Positions 24,182 through 32,282 of a stretch of 64,000 nucleotides of DNA are shown one piece after another (within the stretch, counting starts at the first letter, position 1; each line of letters opens with the position of its first letter). Below the pieces are notes generated by a model. The model did no database searches. It had not been told where the DNA came from and saw only the letters and a program-made list of their open reading frames with translations. The translations under genes and the position numbers were made by a program. Source of the DNA: Arthrobacter sp. cf158 (GTDB taxonomy: Bacteria > Actinomycetota > Actinomycetes > Actinomycetales > Micrococcaceae). The stretch covers positions 62,001 through 126,000 of the forward strand of contig NZ_FNNR01000010.1 of assembly GCF_900106835.1 (NCBI RefSeq), given 5' to 3'.

Positions 24182-25207
24182 GTCCCGTCCAGGCCCCTCC
24201 CTCCACAGCGGCAGCGGCACCACTCTCAGGCTGCGTCCCGACTCGTCGAGAATATGGCCCAGGCGCTTGTACGTCCGGACCACCGCTTGCCGGGAGATCA
24301 CAATGCTGCCGGGTGCCCGTTCCGCGAGTTCGCGTTCAAAAGCCTGTGCCTCCAAGTAGTCGCGGACCCACAGTGTGACCACCAGGTTTTGCGCACCAAG
24401 AACCTGGGCGCTGAGCCGGCAATTCGTTTGCGCGGCGAAATAGCGGCCGACGTCGTCCACGAACTGGGCCGGGACATTGAGCATGAGAGTCACCTCGCGG
24501 AGGCCCCGATTGGCTGCCGTGGACGCGTCGCACCTCAGCGTGATGTATCCGGATGCCAGGAACCGTTCCACCCGGCGTCGGGCGGTCTGAGGTGAAACGC
24601 TGCAGGCGGCACCCAGCTCGGCCCAACTTGCGCGGCCGTCGTTGGCGAGTACCTCAAGCAACGCGGCATCCAAGCTATCCGGCGAGTAGCCTGCCGGTGC
24701 GGGCTTGGCTTCGGAGGTGACCAAACGCGCGCGTGCGGGTTCGAGTGTTCCGCTGCGCCACTCCGAGGCCTGCCGGTACAGCTTGGTGACGAAGACGACT
24801 TCGCGGTGGGTGACTCCCGGCAGCGCAGGAAAGGCTCCGGTGACGATGTCCATGAGTTCCTCGTGGCTGGATGCGAAGCAATCCATGAACACATCGTGGG
24901 AGCCGGTGACCATGGAGACGGTACCGAACGCGGGCTCCGCGCACAGCCTGTGGATCAGGGCTTCGCTCTCGCCGGGCAATGACGACAGTTGGATGAACGC
25001 CGACCAGCCCGCACTGAGGTAGCGCTGTCCCGGAGACGGTGTAATCCACGCCGATCCTTGCTGCGCCAACACGTTCCAGCGCCTCGCGACAGTGGGAGCT
25101 GACAAGCCCAGGGCGTCCGCGATCCGGCTCCATTCCGCCCGCGGGTTGATCTGGAGGGCATTGACGATTTCGAGGTCGAGCTCTGAGATTATGGCTGATT
25201 CGTTCAA
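24179..25207 (-). CDS. Double-length Lrp/AsnC-family regulator
   Basis: About 342 residues from a proposed TTG start at 25207, after AAGGCAG; earlier ATG starts would run back through the promoter. It contains two AsnC-type HTH domains (SELDLEIVNALQINPRAEWSR near residue 8 and LDAALLEVLANDGRASWAEL near 185) and two RAM-like ligand segments. This duplicated architecture is common in actinobacteria. The divergent neighbours are an MFS transporter and an M20 amidohydrolase, so it probably responds to an amino acid or amide taken up and cleaved by them. The 3' end lies in a 15-bp tandem repeat. Confidence 0.85.
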   Translation of the reverse strand: MNESAIISELDLEIVNALQINPRAEWSRIADALGLSAPTVARRWNVLAQQGSAWITPSPGQRYLSAGWSAFIQLSSLPGESEALIHRLCAEPAFGTVSMVTGSHDVFMDCFASSHEELMDIVTGAFPALPGVTHREVVFVTKLYRQASEWRSGTLEPARARLVTSEAKPAPAGYSPDSLDAALLEVLANDGRASWAELGAACSVSPQTARRRVERFLASGYITLRCDASTAANRGLREVTLMLNVPAQFVDDVGRYFAAQTNCRLSAQVLGAQNLVVTLWVRDYLEAQAFERELAERAPGSIVISRQAVVRTYKRLGHILDESGRSLRVVPLPLWREGPGRD

Positions 25208-25225
25208 TGTGAGCTGCCTTGTGTG

Positions 25226-25240
25226 AGATTCAAACAATCT
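25226..25240. promoter_or_regulatory. Candidate Lrp/AsnC operator
   Basis: The palindrome AGATT-CAAAC-AATCT lies 18 bp upstream of the proposed Lrp start and about 95 bp before the MFS start. AsnC-type regulators bind AT-rich dyads of about this size. It is the only clear dyad in the intergenic region. Confidence 0.5.
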
Positions 25241-25333
25241 GGAAGCCAGTGTAATCGACGGCCATATCGTTGTGACTCGCATCACCAACGGCACCTACGG
25301 CCATCTCAACCGGATCAACACCCAAGGAAGCTC

Positions 25334-26752
25334 ATGGCAAGCAAGACAGCACCACCTGCGGCCGCGGCCATCACGCGCAGGACCATCGCAGGAATGATTC
25401 TGGCAATGGCGCTCATCGAATCACTCAGTGGCGTGACCCAGGGGTACCTGAACCCCATCCTGCCCGCGCTGGGACCGGTCTTCGAGATTGACGACCCCAC
25501 CATCAACGGCATTTTCCTCATCTCCAACGTCAGCTTCGCCGTCCTGACGCCCATCATTTCGAGGCTCGGGGACAGCTACGGCTACCGGCTCGTGCTCCGC
25601 TGGTCCACGGGCGTAGTGACGGTCGGCGTATTGCAAATGGCGCTGTGGCCGTCGCTGTGGACAGTGACGCTGGGCGTCGTCATGCTGACCTGCGTGGTGG
25701 GGTTCATCCCGCTGATGATGGGAATCCTCCGTGTCACCAGCCCGGCACACACCCGTACCGGCGTCAGCGTCATGATCGGCATGCTGATGATCATGGTGGG
25801 CGGCGGCGGCCTGCTTGCCGGAATTGTGGGCGTCACCGATCCGACGCTGGGATTCTGGGTGGCGGTCCCGTTCGCGGTGATCGCTTTCGTATGCTCCTTC
25901 CTGCTGCCCGACGCCGGGGTCCCGACCCGTGAGGGCATTGCCCTGGCACCGCTGTTGGCATGCTCGCTGGGTCTCATTGGTTTTGTTGTGGCGTTGTCCA
26001 TGGCGCCGGAATGGGGCTGGCTGGATGCACGTACCCTCACGGCCGGCCTGTTGGGGCTCGCCCTGCTGGCGTTCTGGGCAAGGCGTGATTACAGCGGTAC
26101 CGCCGGGCAGCGGTTCATGGACCTGCGCATGCTGGCCACTCCGCGGATCCGAGCCATCTCCGTAGCAACCTTCTTCTTTGGCTTTGCCTCCATCAGCTAC
26201 TTCGGTACCAACGGCATCTTCCTGCACTCCAACCCGGAGAAGACGGGTTATGGGTTCAGCCTCAGCCCGCTGATGATCGCGATTGTCCTTGCCCTGGCAT
26301 CCGTCCTGTCCTTGGCATCTTCCCTGCTGACAGCGCGGGCGATGCGACGGTTCGGTGAACGGGCCACACTGGTGTTCGCCGGCGTTCTGCTGGCAGGCGG
26401 ATTCTTGGTGATGATGCTCGCGCACGGCTCCTTTGCCGGATACTGCATCGGCTTCGCCATGTTCAACCTGAGCTTGGGAATGTATCAAGCGGGCACCCGT
26501 TCCCTGTCCGTTGAAGGTGTCCCCTTGGAAGAAACCTCAACGGCCGCAGGCCTCAATGAATTGGCTCTCTCCGTGGGCATCGCAGTAGGCGCGGCAGTGG
26601 TCAAGCTGTTGTCGTCAGCATCAGTGGAGTCCGGACGCATCACCGAAACCGGGTTGTTCACCATCTGGGGAGCCCTGGCTGTGGCGGCGCTGATCGCCGC
26701 CGCGGCCAGCGCCCAGTACCCCAAGCGACAGGCCGCCGGGGTGACCGCATGA
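25334..26752 (+). CDS. MFS transporter
   Basis: A 472-residue major facilitator with about 12-14 hydrophobic segments. The start at 25334 follows AAGGAAGCTC; the frame is open further upstream but without a site. The motif between helices 2 and 3 is SRLGDSYGYRLVLRWS, a variant of the MFS A-motif. The end overlaps the M20 amidohydrolase start by 4 nt. Coupling to an amidohydrolase and control by an Lrp-type regulator suggest import of an N-acyl amino acid or peptide-like substrate, or export of the product; direction cannot be seen. Confidence 0.88.
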   Translation: MASKTAPPAAAAITRRTIAGMILAMALIESLSGVTQGYLNPILPALGPVFEIDDPTINGIFLISNVSFAVLTPIISRLGDSYGYRLVLRWSTGVVTVGVLQMALWPSLWTVTLGVVMLTCVVGFIPLMMGILRVTSPAHTRTGVSVMIGMLMIMVGGGGLLAGIVGVTDPTLGFWVAVPFAVIAFVCSFLLPDAGVPTREGIALAPLLACSLGLIGFVVALSMAPEWGWLDARTLTAGLLGLALLAFWARRDYSGTAGQRFMDLRMLATPRIRAISVATFFFGFASISYFGTNGIFLHSNPEKTGYGFSLSPLMIAIVLALASVLSLASSLLTARAMRRFGERATLVFAGVLLAGGFLVMMLAHGSFAGYCIGFAMFNLSLGMYQAGTRSLSVEGVPLEETSTAAGLNELALSVGIAVGAAVVKLLSSASVESGRITETGLFTIWGALAVAALIAAAASAQYPKRQAAGVTA

Positions 26753-27972
26753 TCGCCGGGCTGAACAGCGTGACCCAAGGGTCCGCCGTCGTGCTGTCCT
26801 CTCCAGCAGACATGTCCTCTCCAGCAGACTTTCACGCCACCCTGGACAATGAGGTGCAGCGCTGGAAACCGGACATTCTGGACCTGAGCCACGCCATCCA
26901 TGCCGACCCGGAGCTTGGTGGGCAGGAGTTCCGCGCGGTCAAACGGGTTAAGAGGGTTCTGCGCAAGGCGGGTTTCACGTTCGATGAAGCGCAGCCTGAG
27001 GAGCCCACGGCTTTCAGTGCCCGCTGCGGATCCGGCGAACTCGTGGTGGCACTGTGCGTGGAGTACGACGCCCTGCCCGCAATCGGCCATGCGTGTGGGC
27101 ACAACGTCAACGCGGCCAGCGCCGTGGGGGCAGCCCTGGCGTTGGCCGCGGTGGCGGAGCAGCTGGACATCACGGTCAAAGTTCTTGGCACGCCGGCGGA
27201 GGAGACCACTGGAGGAAAGGTGGATTTGATGGAGGCAGGCTTCTTTGACGACGTCTCGCTGGCCATGATGGTCCACGCCGGCGCTTCAGATGTGGTGGGA
27301 GGCTCGTCCCTGGCCATGTCCATGTGGGACGTGCTGTTCGAGGGCCGTCCGGCTCACGCAGCAGCGGCGCCATCTGAGGGAGTCAACGCGCTGGACGCAT
27401 TGGTGGTGGCACAGTTAGCCATCGCTTTGGCGCGCCAGCAACTGCCGGTGGGCTCCATCGTGTCGCTGATCGTCACCGAGGGCGGCAGCGCCGTCAACGT
27501 TATCCCCGAGCGCACCCGGGCGAGCGTTGAAATGCGGGCGCCCGGGATTGATCAACTGCGCGTCATCCAGGACAAAGTCCGGCGCTGCCTGGAGGCTGGC
27601 GCCCACGCGAGCGGCTGCACGCTGCAGGTGACTCCCAAGGGCAATGACTATGCGGAACTGCGCCAGGACCGGTATCTGTCCACGGCTTACCAGGAAGCGA
27701 TGAAAGCCAGGGGAAGGGACGTTGTTTTCAACGCCGATCCTGTGGCCTCCACGGACATGGGAAACGTCTCGCAATTGGTGCCGTCCATCCACCCGATGGT
27801 GGGTTACGACGTCCGGGGCGCCGCCCACCACACTGCCGAGTTCGCTGCATTCGGTGCCTCGGCCGGAGCTGACCAAGCAGTTCTGGACGGATCGTTTGGC
27901 ATGGCAGCGGCGGCCTGTGCGGCGGCCCTGGACCCGGAGCAACGCGAACGCCTGCTGCACAAGGCGCGGTAG
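26749..27972 (+). CDS. M20 family amidohydrolase
   Basis: A 407-residue metallopeptidase-family enzyme (AbgB/aminoacylase branch). The metal-binding GHACGHNVNAA lies near residue 110, TPAEETTGGK near 146 holds the catalytic Glu pair, and a dimerisation domain inserts at about 185-300. The first 25 residues contain an 18-bp exact tandem duplication (26795-26830, SSPAD repeated) and are probably disordered. Family members hydrolyse N-acyl amino acids, peptides or p-aminobenzoyl-glutamate. The start overlaps the transporter gene, and a hairpin follows the stop. Confidence 0.9.
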   Translation: MIAGLNSVTQGSAVVLSSPADMSSPADFHATLDNEVQRWKPDILDLSHAIHADPELGGQEFRAVKRVKRVLRKAGFTFDEAQPEEPTAFSARCGSGELVVALCVEYDALPAIGHACGHNVNAASAVGAALALAAVAEQLDITVKVLGTPAEETTGGKVDLMEAGFFDDVSLAMMVHAGASDVVGGSSLAMSMWDVLFEGRPAHAAAAPSEGVNALDALVVAQLAIALARQQLPVGSIVSLIVTEGGSAVNVIPERTRASVEMRAPGIDQLRVIQDKVRRCLEAGAHASGCTLQVTPKGNDYAELRQDRYLSTAYQEAMKARGRDVVFNADPVASTDMGNVSQLVPSIHPMVGYDVRGAAHHTAEFAAFGASAGADQAVLDGSFGMAAAACAAALDPEQRERLLHKAR

Positions 27973-27987
27973 GGGCCAGCCTGCTGG

Positions 27988-28017
27988 CTCCATTGTCCGC
28001 ACGGGCGGACAATGGAG
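27988..28017 (+). terminator. Perfect 13-bp hairpin after the M20 gene
   Basis: CTCCATTGTCCGC and GCGGACAATGGAG pair around ACGG. The hairpin lies 16 nt after the M20 stop and 34 nt before the acyltransferase start. No U-tract follows, so termination may be partial or rho-assisted. Confidence 0.6.
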
Positions 28018-28051
28018 TCAGCACGCAGAAGCGTGCCTCGTTGGGAGAGCA

Positions 28052-29407
28052 ATGGAGAGGGACACGTATCCTGCGGTCAGCGCAGCAACGGCTGCGCAGA
28101 GGGACCCGGCGATCGACCTTGTCCGCTTCACCTGCCTGCTGCTGGTGGTGGCATGCCATTGCATGATGGTCAGCCCTGTTTTGCACAGGGACGGAACGGT
28201 CACCACCCACAACGTCCTCATGGAAGAGGGCTGGTTTGTGCCCGTTGCCTGGGCGCTCATGATCGTGCCGCTGTTCTTCGTGCTGGGAGGCGTGACCGGG
28301 CTGCAGTCCTGGCGGCGTTTGCGTGCTCGCGGGGGAAATGGATTCGACTTCGCCCAGGTCCGGCTCCTGCGCCTGATCCGCCCGGCGATGGCGCTGCTCG
28401 CGGTCATGTGGAGCGGGCTCTGGATTGCGTTGCTGCTGGGTGTCCACCCGCAAGTGATTCAGCTGATGACGGCCGGGGCTGCGATGCCCTTGTGGTTCCT
28501 GGCGGCCTACTTGACGGCGCAACTCAGCGTTCCGCTCTTGGCACGCTTTCACGAACAGGCACCGATGCTGACTTTTGGCGGTTTGGTGGCACTGATCATT
28601 ACGGTCGATTCCCTCCGCGGGGCACTTCCGGTGCTGGCCTTCGCCAACATGGTTTTTGTTTGGTGCGCGGTCCAGCAACTCGGATTCCTCATGGCTGACG
28701 GCTTCTTCGAACACCGAAGCCGGGCGTGGCTGGTGGGCGTCATCGTCTCCAGCAACCTATTGCTGGGACTCGTCACAGGGGTGGCTGTCTACCCGGGAAA
28801 CATGGTGGTGAACATCAATCCGCCCAACCTGTGCCTGCTGCTGCTGGGCATTTCCCAGACGGCCACGTTGCAGCTTCTTCAGCGGGGCATCCGGTGGATT
28901 GCAGGTGTTCGTTGGATCCAGTCCATCATTGCCGTTGCCGGCCGCCGGTCCATGACGGTCTACCTATGGCACTTGCCCTTGCTGGTAGGCATGTCAGGAC
29001 TGCTGTTGCTCACCGAAATACCCAAACCATGGGCCGGAACCGCAGAGTGGTGGTGGGCGCGGATACCTGTGTTCCTCGCGGTAGTCACCCTGCTGGTGCC
29101 AGTGGTGTTGATTCTAGGGCGTTTGGAGAAGCGTCCGACGGCGGCCAGCCACGCCCGGGGTCCGTCCCGTGCCGCTGTGGTGACGGCCGTCGTCGTGGTT
29201 TTGATCCCGGTGGCGGACGCCGCATTCAACGGATTAACGCTTGCGCTGTTGGGCGGGGGAGCGGCGTGCTTCGCTCTTGCGGTCCTGCTTCTCGGCAGGG
29301 TTCCGACCCCGGTGCTGCAGCCGCCTCAAGGAAAAGTTGCGGATCTGCGGGAGGCACCCCTGTCCACGTTGCCAGAGGCCGGTTTACGTGCCAATCTCGA
29401 AACATGA
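28052..29407 (+). CDS. Membrane acyltransferase (acyltransferase-3 family)
   Basis: A 451-residue protein with about 10 hydrophobic segments. The start at 28052 follows GGGAGAGC. Residues RDPAIDLVRFTCLLLVVACHC match the N-terminal helix of acyltransferase-3 proteins, including Arg and the catalytic-type His in the first helices. TVYLWHLPLLVG is the late conserved helix. Members transfer acetyl or other acyl groups onto surface polysaccharides, lipids or antibiotics. The stop overlaps the start of a GNAT-like gene (ATGA). Its substrate is not evident. Confidence 0.85.
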   Translation: MERDTYPAVSAATAAQRDPAIDLVRFTCLLLVVACHCMMVSPVLHRDGTVTTHNVLMEEGWFVPVAWALMIVPLFFVLGGVTGLQSWRRLRARGGNGFDFAQVRLLRLIRPAMALLAVMWSGLWIALLLGVHPQVIQLMTAGAAMPLWFLAAYLTAQLSVPLLARFHEQAPMLTFGGLVALIITVDSLRGALPVLAFANMVFVWCAVQQLGFLMADGFFEHRSRAWLVGVIVSSNLLLGLVTGVAVYPGNMVVNINPPNLCLLLLGISQTATLQLLQRGIRWIAGVRWIQSIIAVAGRRSMTVYLWHLPLLVGMSGLLLLTEIPKPWAGTAEWWWARIPVFLAVVTLLVPVVLILGRLEKRPTAASHARGPSRAAVVTAVVVVLIPVADAAFNGLTLALLGGGAACFALAVLLLGRVPTPVLQPPQGKVADLREAPLSTLPEAGLRANLET

Positions 29408-29760
29408 CCGAGTTCACGGATTCACTGGCAGAGTCGTTCCGCCCCGACGTCACCACGGTGCGCAATGACAAATTTCACCGCTATGAGCTTCATGTAGACG
29501 GAGAGCTGGCGGTGATCTCCCAGTTCCTCGACCGGCCAGGACATATCGATTTCATTCACACAGAAACCAGGCCCCAGTTCAGTGGTCAGGGCCTGGCCAA
29601 AGTGTTGGCCCACTTTGCGCTGGATGACGTGGTGGCGTCCGGCAAGCGCATCATCCCGCATTGCCCGTACATCGCTGCGTACTTGAAGAAGCACGAGGGT
29701 TACGAGCAGGACGTTGACTGGCCCGCCGAGAAGCCGGTGGGTGAACCGGACAACGAGTAG
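29404..29760 (+). CDS. GNAT-like N-acetyltransferase (YjdJ/GCN5-related, small)
   Basis: A 118-residue protein of the small GCN5-related family. HVDGELAVISQFLDRPG and IDFIHTETRPQFSGQGLAKVLAHFALDDV form the core with the acetyl-CoA loop (GQGLA), and CPYIAAYLKKHEGY is the typical C-terminus of this group. It is coupled to the acyltransferase gene by an ATGA overlap. Substrates of this subgroup are mostly unknown. The C-terminal about 15 residues are acidic and probably disordered. Confidence 0.88.
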   Translation: MTEFTDSLAESFRPDVTTVRNDKFHRYELHVDGELAVISQFLDRPGHIDFIHTETRPQFSGQGLAKVLAHFALDDVVASGKRIIPHCPYIAAYLKKHEGYEQDVDWPAEKPVGEPDNE

Positions 29761-29762
29761 GC

Positions 29763-30347
29763 CTACATCGGCATTGATTGGTCATAGCCCTTCCACCGCT
29801 TCTGAGCACGCCCGGCATGGCTTGAGGGGAAGGGCCAGTCCCGCCGTGTCCCGCACAGGGAGACGATGGCATCGTGCTCATCGGAAATGCGTTGGCCCCG
29901 GCAGTTGGCGTGGACCTGCATCGCGCTGACCAGGCTTCCCCCGTGGAGATGATCGGAATCCGTGACCACGTAGGAGAAGCTCCGCATGGCGGATTGGCCC
30001 GGAGCAAGGAGGCTGATCCGAAGGTCCCGTTCCACCGGTTCTGACGTGTACTGGAGCATCTCCATGCCTTCGTTGGTGAAGGAACGCGGTATCAGGGTGA
30101 CGTCACGGAGATAGCCCGCAGAGTCATTGGTGATCCAGGCCGTGAAAATGACAGTATCGCCCGGGATAGCCAGCGGCCGGTCCGCCCCGTAGACCAGGGC
30201 GACATGTCCCGCATTCTTCTTTCGCGCAAGCAGGCTTGAGCGGTGCTGGGCCGTCTTGTGCTGGAGTGCGCGCGACAGTTTCAGGAGGGGGCGGCGCCGC
30301 CGGATCTCCGTGTTTCCTTGAGTCGCTCCAGGGGTAGGAAAGTTCAC
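29763..30347 (-). CDS. DUF11-like protein, likely target of the adjacent sigma factor
   Basis: A 194-residue protein from a GTG. The first about 45 residues are basic and show no signal peptide. Residues about 48-165 look like a beta-sandwich repeat domain of the DUF11/conserved-repeat type (GDTVIFTAWITNDSAGYLRDVTL, LLAPGQSAMRSFSYVV). Cys residues near 150 and 166 could form a disulfide if exported. About 28 nt upstream of the start is the same promoter-like motif found before the large surface repeat protein. I do not know its function; a partner of the surface protein or of the sigma factor's outer domain is an inference. Confidence 0.65.
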   Translation of the reverse strand: MNFPTPGATQGNTEIRRRRPLLKLSRALQHKTAQHRSSLLARKKNAGHVALVYGADRPLAIPGDTVIFTAWITNDSAGYLRDVTLIPRSFTNEGMEMLQYTSEPVERDLRISLLAPGQSAMRSFSYVVTDSDHLHGGSLVSAMQVHANCRGQRISDEHDAIVSLCGTRRDWPFPSSHAGRAQKRWKGYDQSMPM

Positions 30348-30363
30348 GCCTCATAAGTGGCAC

Positions 30364-30397
30364 CAACATCTGATTCGTGACGCGAAATATGCAAAAA
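30364..30397 (-). promoter_or_regulatory. Alternative-sigma promoter motif, copy A
   Basis: On the minus strand this reads TTTTT, nine nucleotides, GCGTCACGA, then a similar downstream stretch ending GTTG. The same arrangement and spacing occur at 32149-32182 on the plus strand. GCGTCA resembles -10 elements of ECF-type promoters (CGTC). It lies about 28 nt before the GTG at 30347. Confidence 0.65.
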
Positions 30398-30464
30398 GTG
30401 GCTTCTTTACAGGTATAAATGGCTCGATTCAAGTCATGCGGCTTCTGATGTCACACTATTGTTT

Positions 30465-32093
30465 ATGGATCAAGTATTTGCGGTAAGGGGCGATGGCGCC
30501 GCCTCCCCAGCGTTGGCGATTGCTGGTGGCAGCGATCCCGAGATCATTTCCATGGTGCGCCAAGGGGTTACAGACGCCTTCGATGTGCTCTACGAACGGC
30601 ACTTCAAGATCGCCCAATACGTGGCCCGTTCCCAGACGGACAACCCCAGTGACGCCGATGATGTGGTTGCTGAGTCTTTTGCGTCAATCTTCCAACTTCT
30701 CAAGGAAGGCAAGGGGCCGAAGGAGTTCTTCCGGTCCTATCTCCTGACGGTGGTGCGGCGCACAGCGCACGACCGGAACCGCAAGGCACGCCGCATGCCA
30801 ACGGCGGCGGATGACGCGATTTTGGATTCTGCCGTGATGGACACCGATCCGGTCCTCAGTGACCTTGAGTCGAGCATTATGGCGAAGGCCTTCAAATCGC
30901 TGCCCGAGCGCTGGCAAGCGGTTCTGTGGCACTTGGACATTGAGGGTTTGAAGCCTGCCGCGGCCGCTCCCTTTGTTGGCTTGACCCCCAATGGAGTTTC
31001 GTCGTTGGCCATTCGAGCCAGGGAAGGGCTGCGGCAGGCGTACCTGCAGCAGCACATCAGCCAGACCGTGGACGAAGCATGCGACGAATACGCCAGCCAG
31101 TTGGGCAAGTACGCACGCAATGCGCTGAAACGCACGTCCCAGGAAAAAGTCAACGACCACCTGGATGGATGCGCCAAGTGCACAGCGTTGTTGATTGAGC
31201 TCAATGACGTCCAAGGCGGCATGAGGGCCATCCTGTTCCCTCTGGTTACCGGGATCGCCTTCACGCCAGGCGCCCTTGCGGCCATCGGATCGGGTGCAAC
31301 TGCTGTGGGGGTTTCTTCCGGGACCGGAGTCACGGCCGGGCCGGGCCAGGCAGGCGCCACCGCAGTGAAGGGTGTCAGCAAGGCATGGAAGCTGACTGCT
31401 GCCATGGTGTTGGCAGTGGTGGCGCTCGCTGGAGTGGTTGCGTGGTTGCTTCAGCCGACGTCCGCCAACGAATCAACGGCCTCGGGCGAGGCCGCCACCA
31501 ATGTTCCCCCGGTCCAGGAAACATTGGCCCCTGTAGTAACGCCGAGCCCTGAACCGACGTTCGCAACGAACTCCAGCCCAGCCGAGGTTCCCCCAACGGT
31601 CCCGACGGCAACAGTGGTGCCACAGCCGTCCGCCGTCGTGATTCCACCGGCGGTGCCGCCACGGAGCGCTGTTGTGGTGGACTCAGGCATTGTTTCCTCC
31701 TCCACGTCGCCTATGGCTTCGACCCCTGCGGTACAGCCCACCCAAACCGTTGATGCGACGTTCGCGGCGGCGTCCGGTTCCGGTCCGGCGGAGCGGGAGC
31801 TCCACGTGCAGTTCTCGCTGGAAGGGGAGGGGAGCCCCACTACGGGCGAAGCTGTCTTTGCCCTGCCGGACCAAGCGACCTTCGTGGCGGGGAGAACCGT
31901 TGCGCCAGCGGGCTGGACCTGTGCCAGTACTGAGCTGCAGCAGATTCGTTGCACCACCGCGTTGCTGGCCACCCAGGACCTCGCCTTCACGCTGGGCGTT
32001 GCCATGCCGGCAACCGCAGAGGGCGGAGTGTTGAACTACCGGTTCAGCGGTCAAGGCGTTGCCGCTACGTCGTTCGCCAACGCTTTCCACTAG
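30465..32093 (+). CDS. Sigma-70-family factor fused to zinc anti-sigma motif, membrane helix and outer DUF11-like domain
   Basis: A 542-residue multidomain protein. Residues about 25-100 are sigma region 2 (FDVLYERHFKIAQYVAR, DADDVVAESFASIFQLL); about 145-200 are region 4 (LPERWQAVLWHLDIEGLK, GLTPNGVSSLAIRAREGL). H232, C236 and C239 form the H-x3-C-x2-C of zinc-binding anti-sigma domains. A single transmembrane helix is at about 309-329. A Pro/Thr/Ser-rich stalk follows, and the last about 100 residues resemble a DUF11 domain (GWTC ... IRC). So sigma, anti-sigma and sensor lie in one chain, and release probably needs proteolysis. The start is uncertain: no good ribosome binding site precedes the ATG at 30465. 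Confidence 0.8.
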   Translation: MDQVFAVRGDGAASPALAIAGGSDPEIISMVRQGVTDAFDVLYERHFKIAQYVARSQTDNPSDADDVVAESFASIFQLLKEGKGPKEFFRSYLLTVVRRTAHDRNRKARRMPTAADDAILDSAVMDTDPVLSDLESSIMAKAFKSLPERWQAVLWHLDIEGLKPAAAAPFVGLTPNGVSSLAIRAREGLRQAYLQQHISQTVDEACDEYASQLGKYARNALKRTSQEKVNDHLDGCAKCTALLIELNDVQGGMRAILFPLVTGIAFTPGALAAIGSGATAVGVSSGTGVTAGPGQAGATAVKGVSKAWKLTAAMVLAVVALAGVVAWLLQPTSANESTASGEAATNVPPVQETLAPVVTPSPEPTFATNSSPAEVPPTVPTATVVPQPSAVVIPPAVPPRSAVVVDSGIVSSSTSPMASTPAVQPTQTVDATFAAASGSGPAERELHVQFSLEGEGSPTTGEAVFALPDQATFVAGRTVAPAGWTCASTELQQIRCTTALLATQDLAFTLGVAMPATAEGGVLNYRFSGQGVAATSFANAFH

Positions 32094-32148
32094 GCCTTTG
32101 CACCGGCGTCATTCGGCGGTGAAGAAGCGCTGAAAACTCTCCCAAAAG

Positions 32149-32182
32149 TTTTTCAGATTTCCGCGTCACGATTCATGAGTTG
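32149..32182 (+). promoter_or_regulatory. Alternative-sigma promoter motif, copy B
   Basis: TTTTT, nine nucleotides, GCGTCACGA, then a stretch ending GTTG: the same layout as copy A at 30364-30397 on the other strand. It lies about 100 nt before the start of the large repeat protein at 32283. Confidence 0.65.
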
Positions 32183-32282
32183 CCAGCACTAATCATTCGG
32201 GTCTCCGTGTTTGTCGGTGCCCTCATTGGATTTCTTGTAGGTCCAATGACACCACCCTTCGGTTACGCCCTGGAGACAACCC

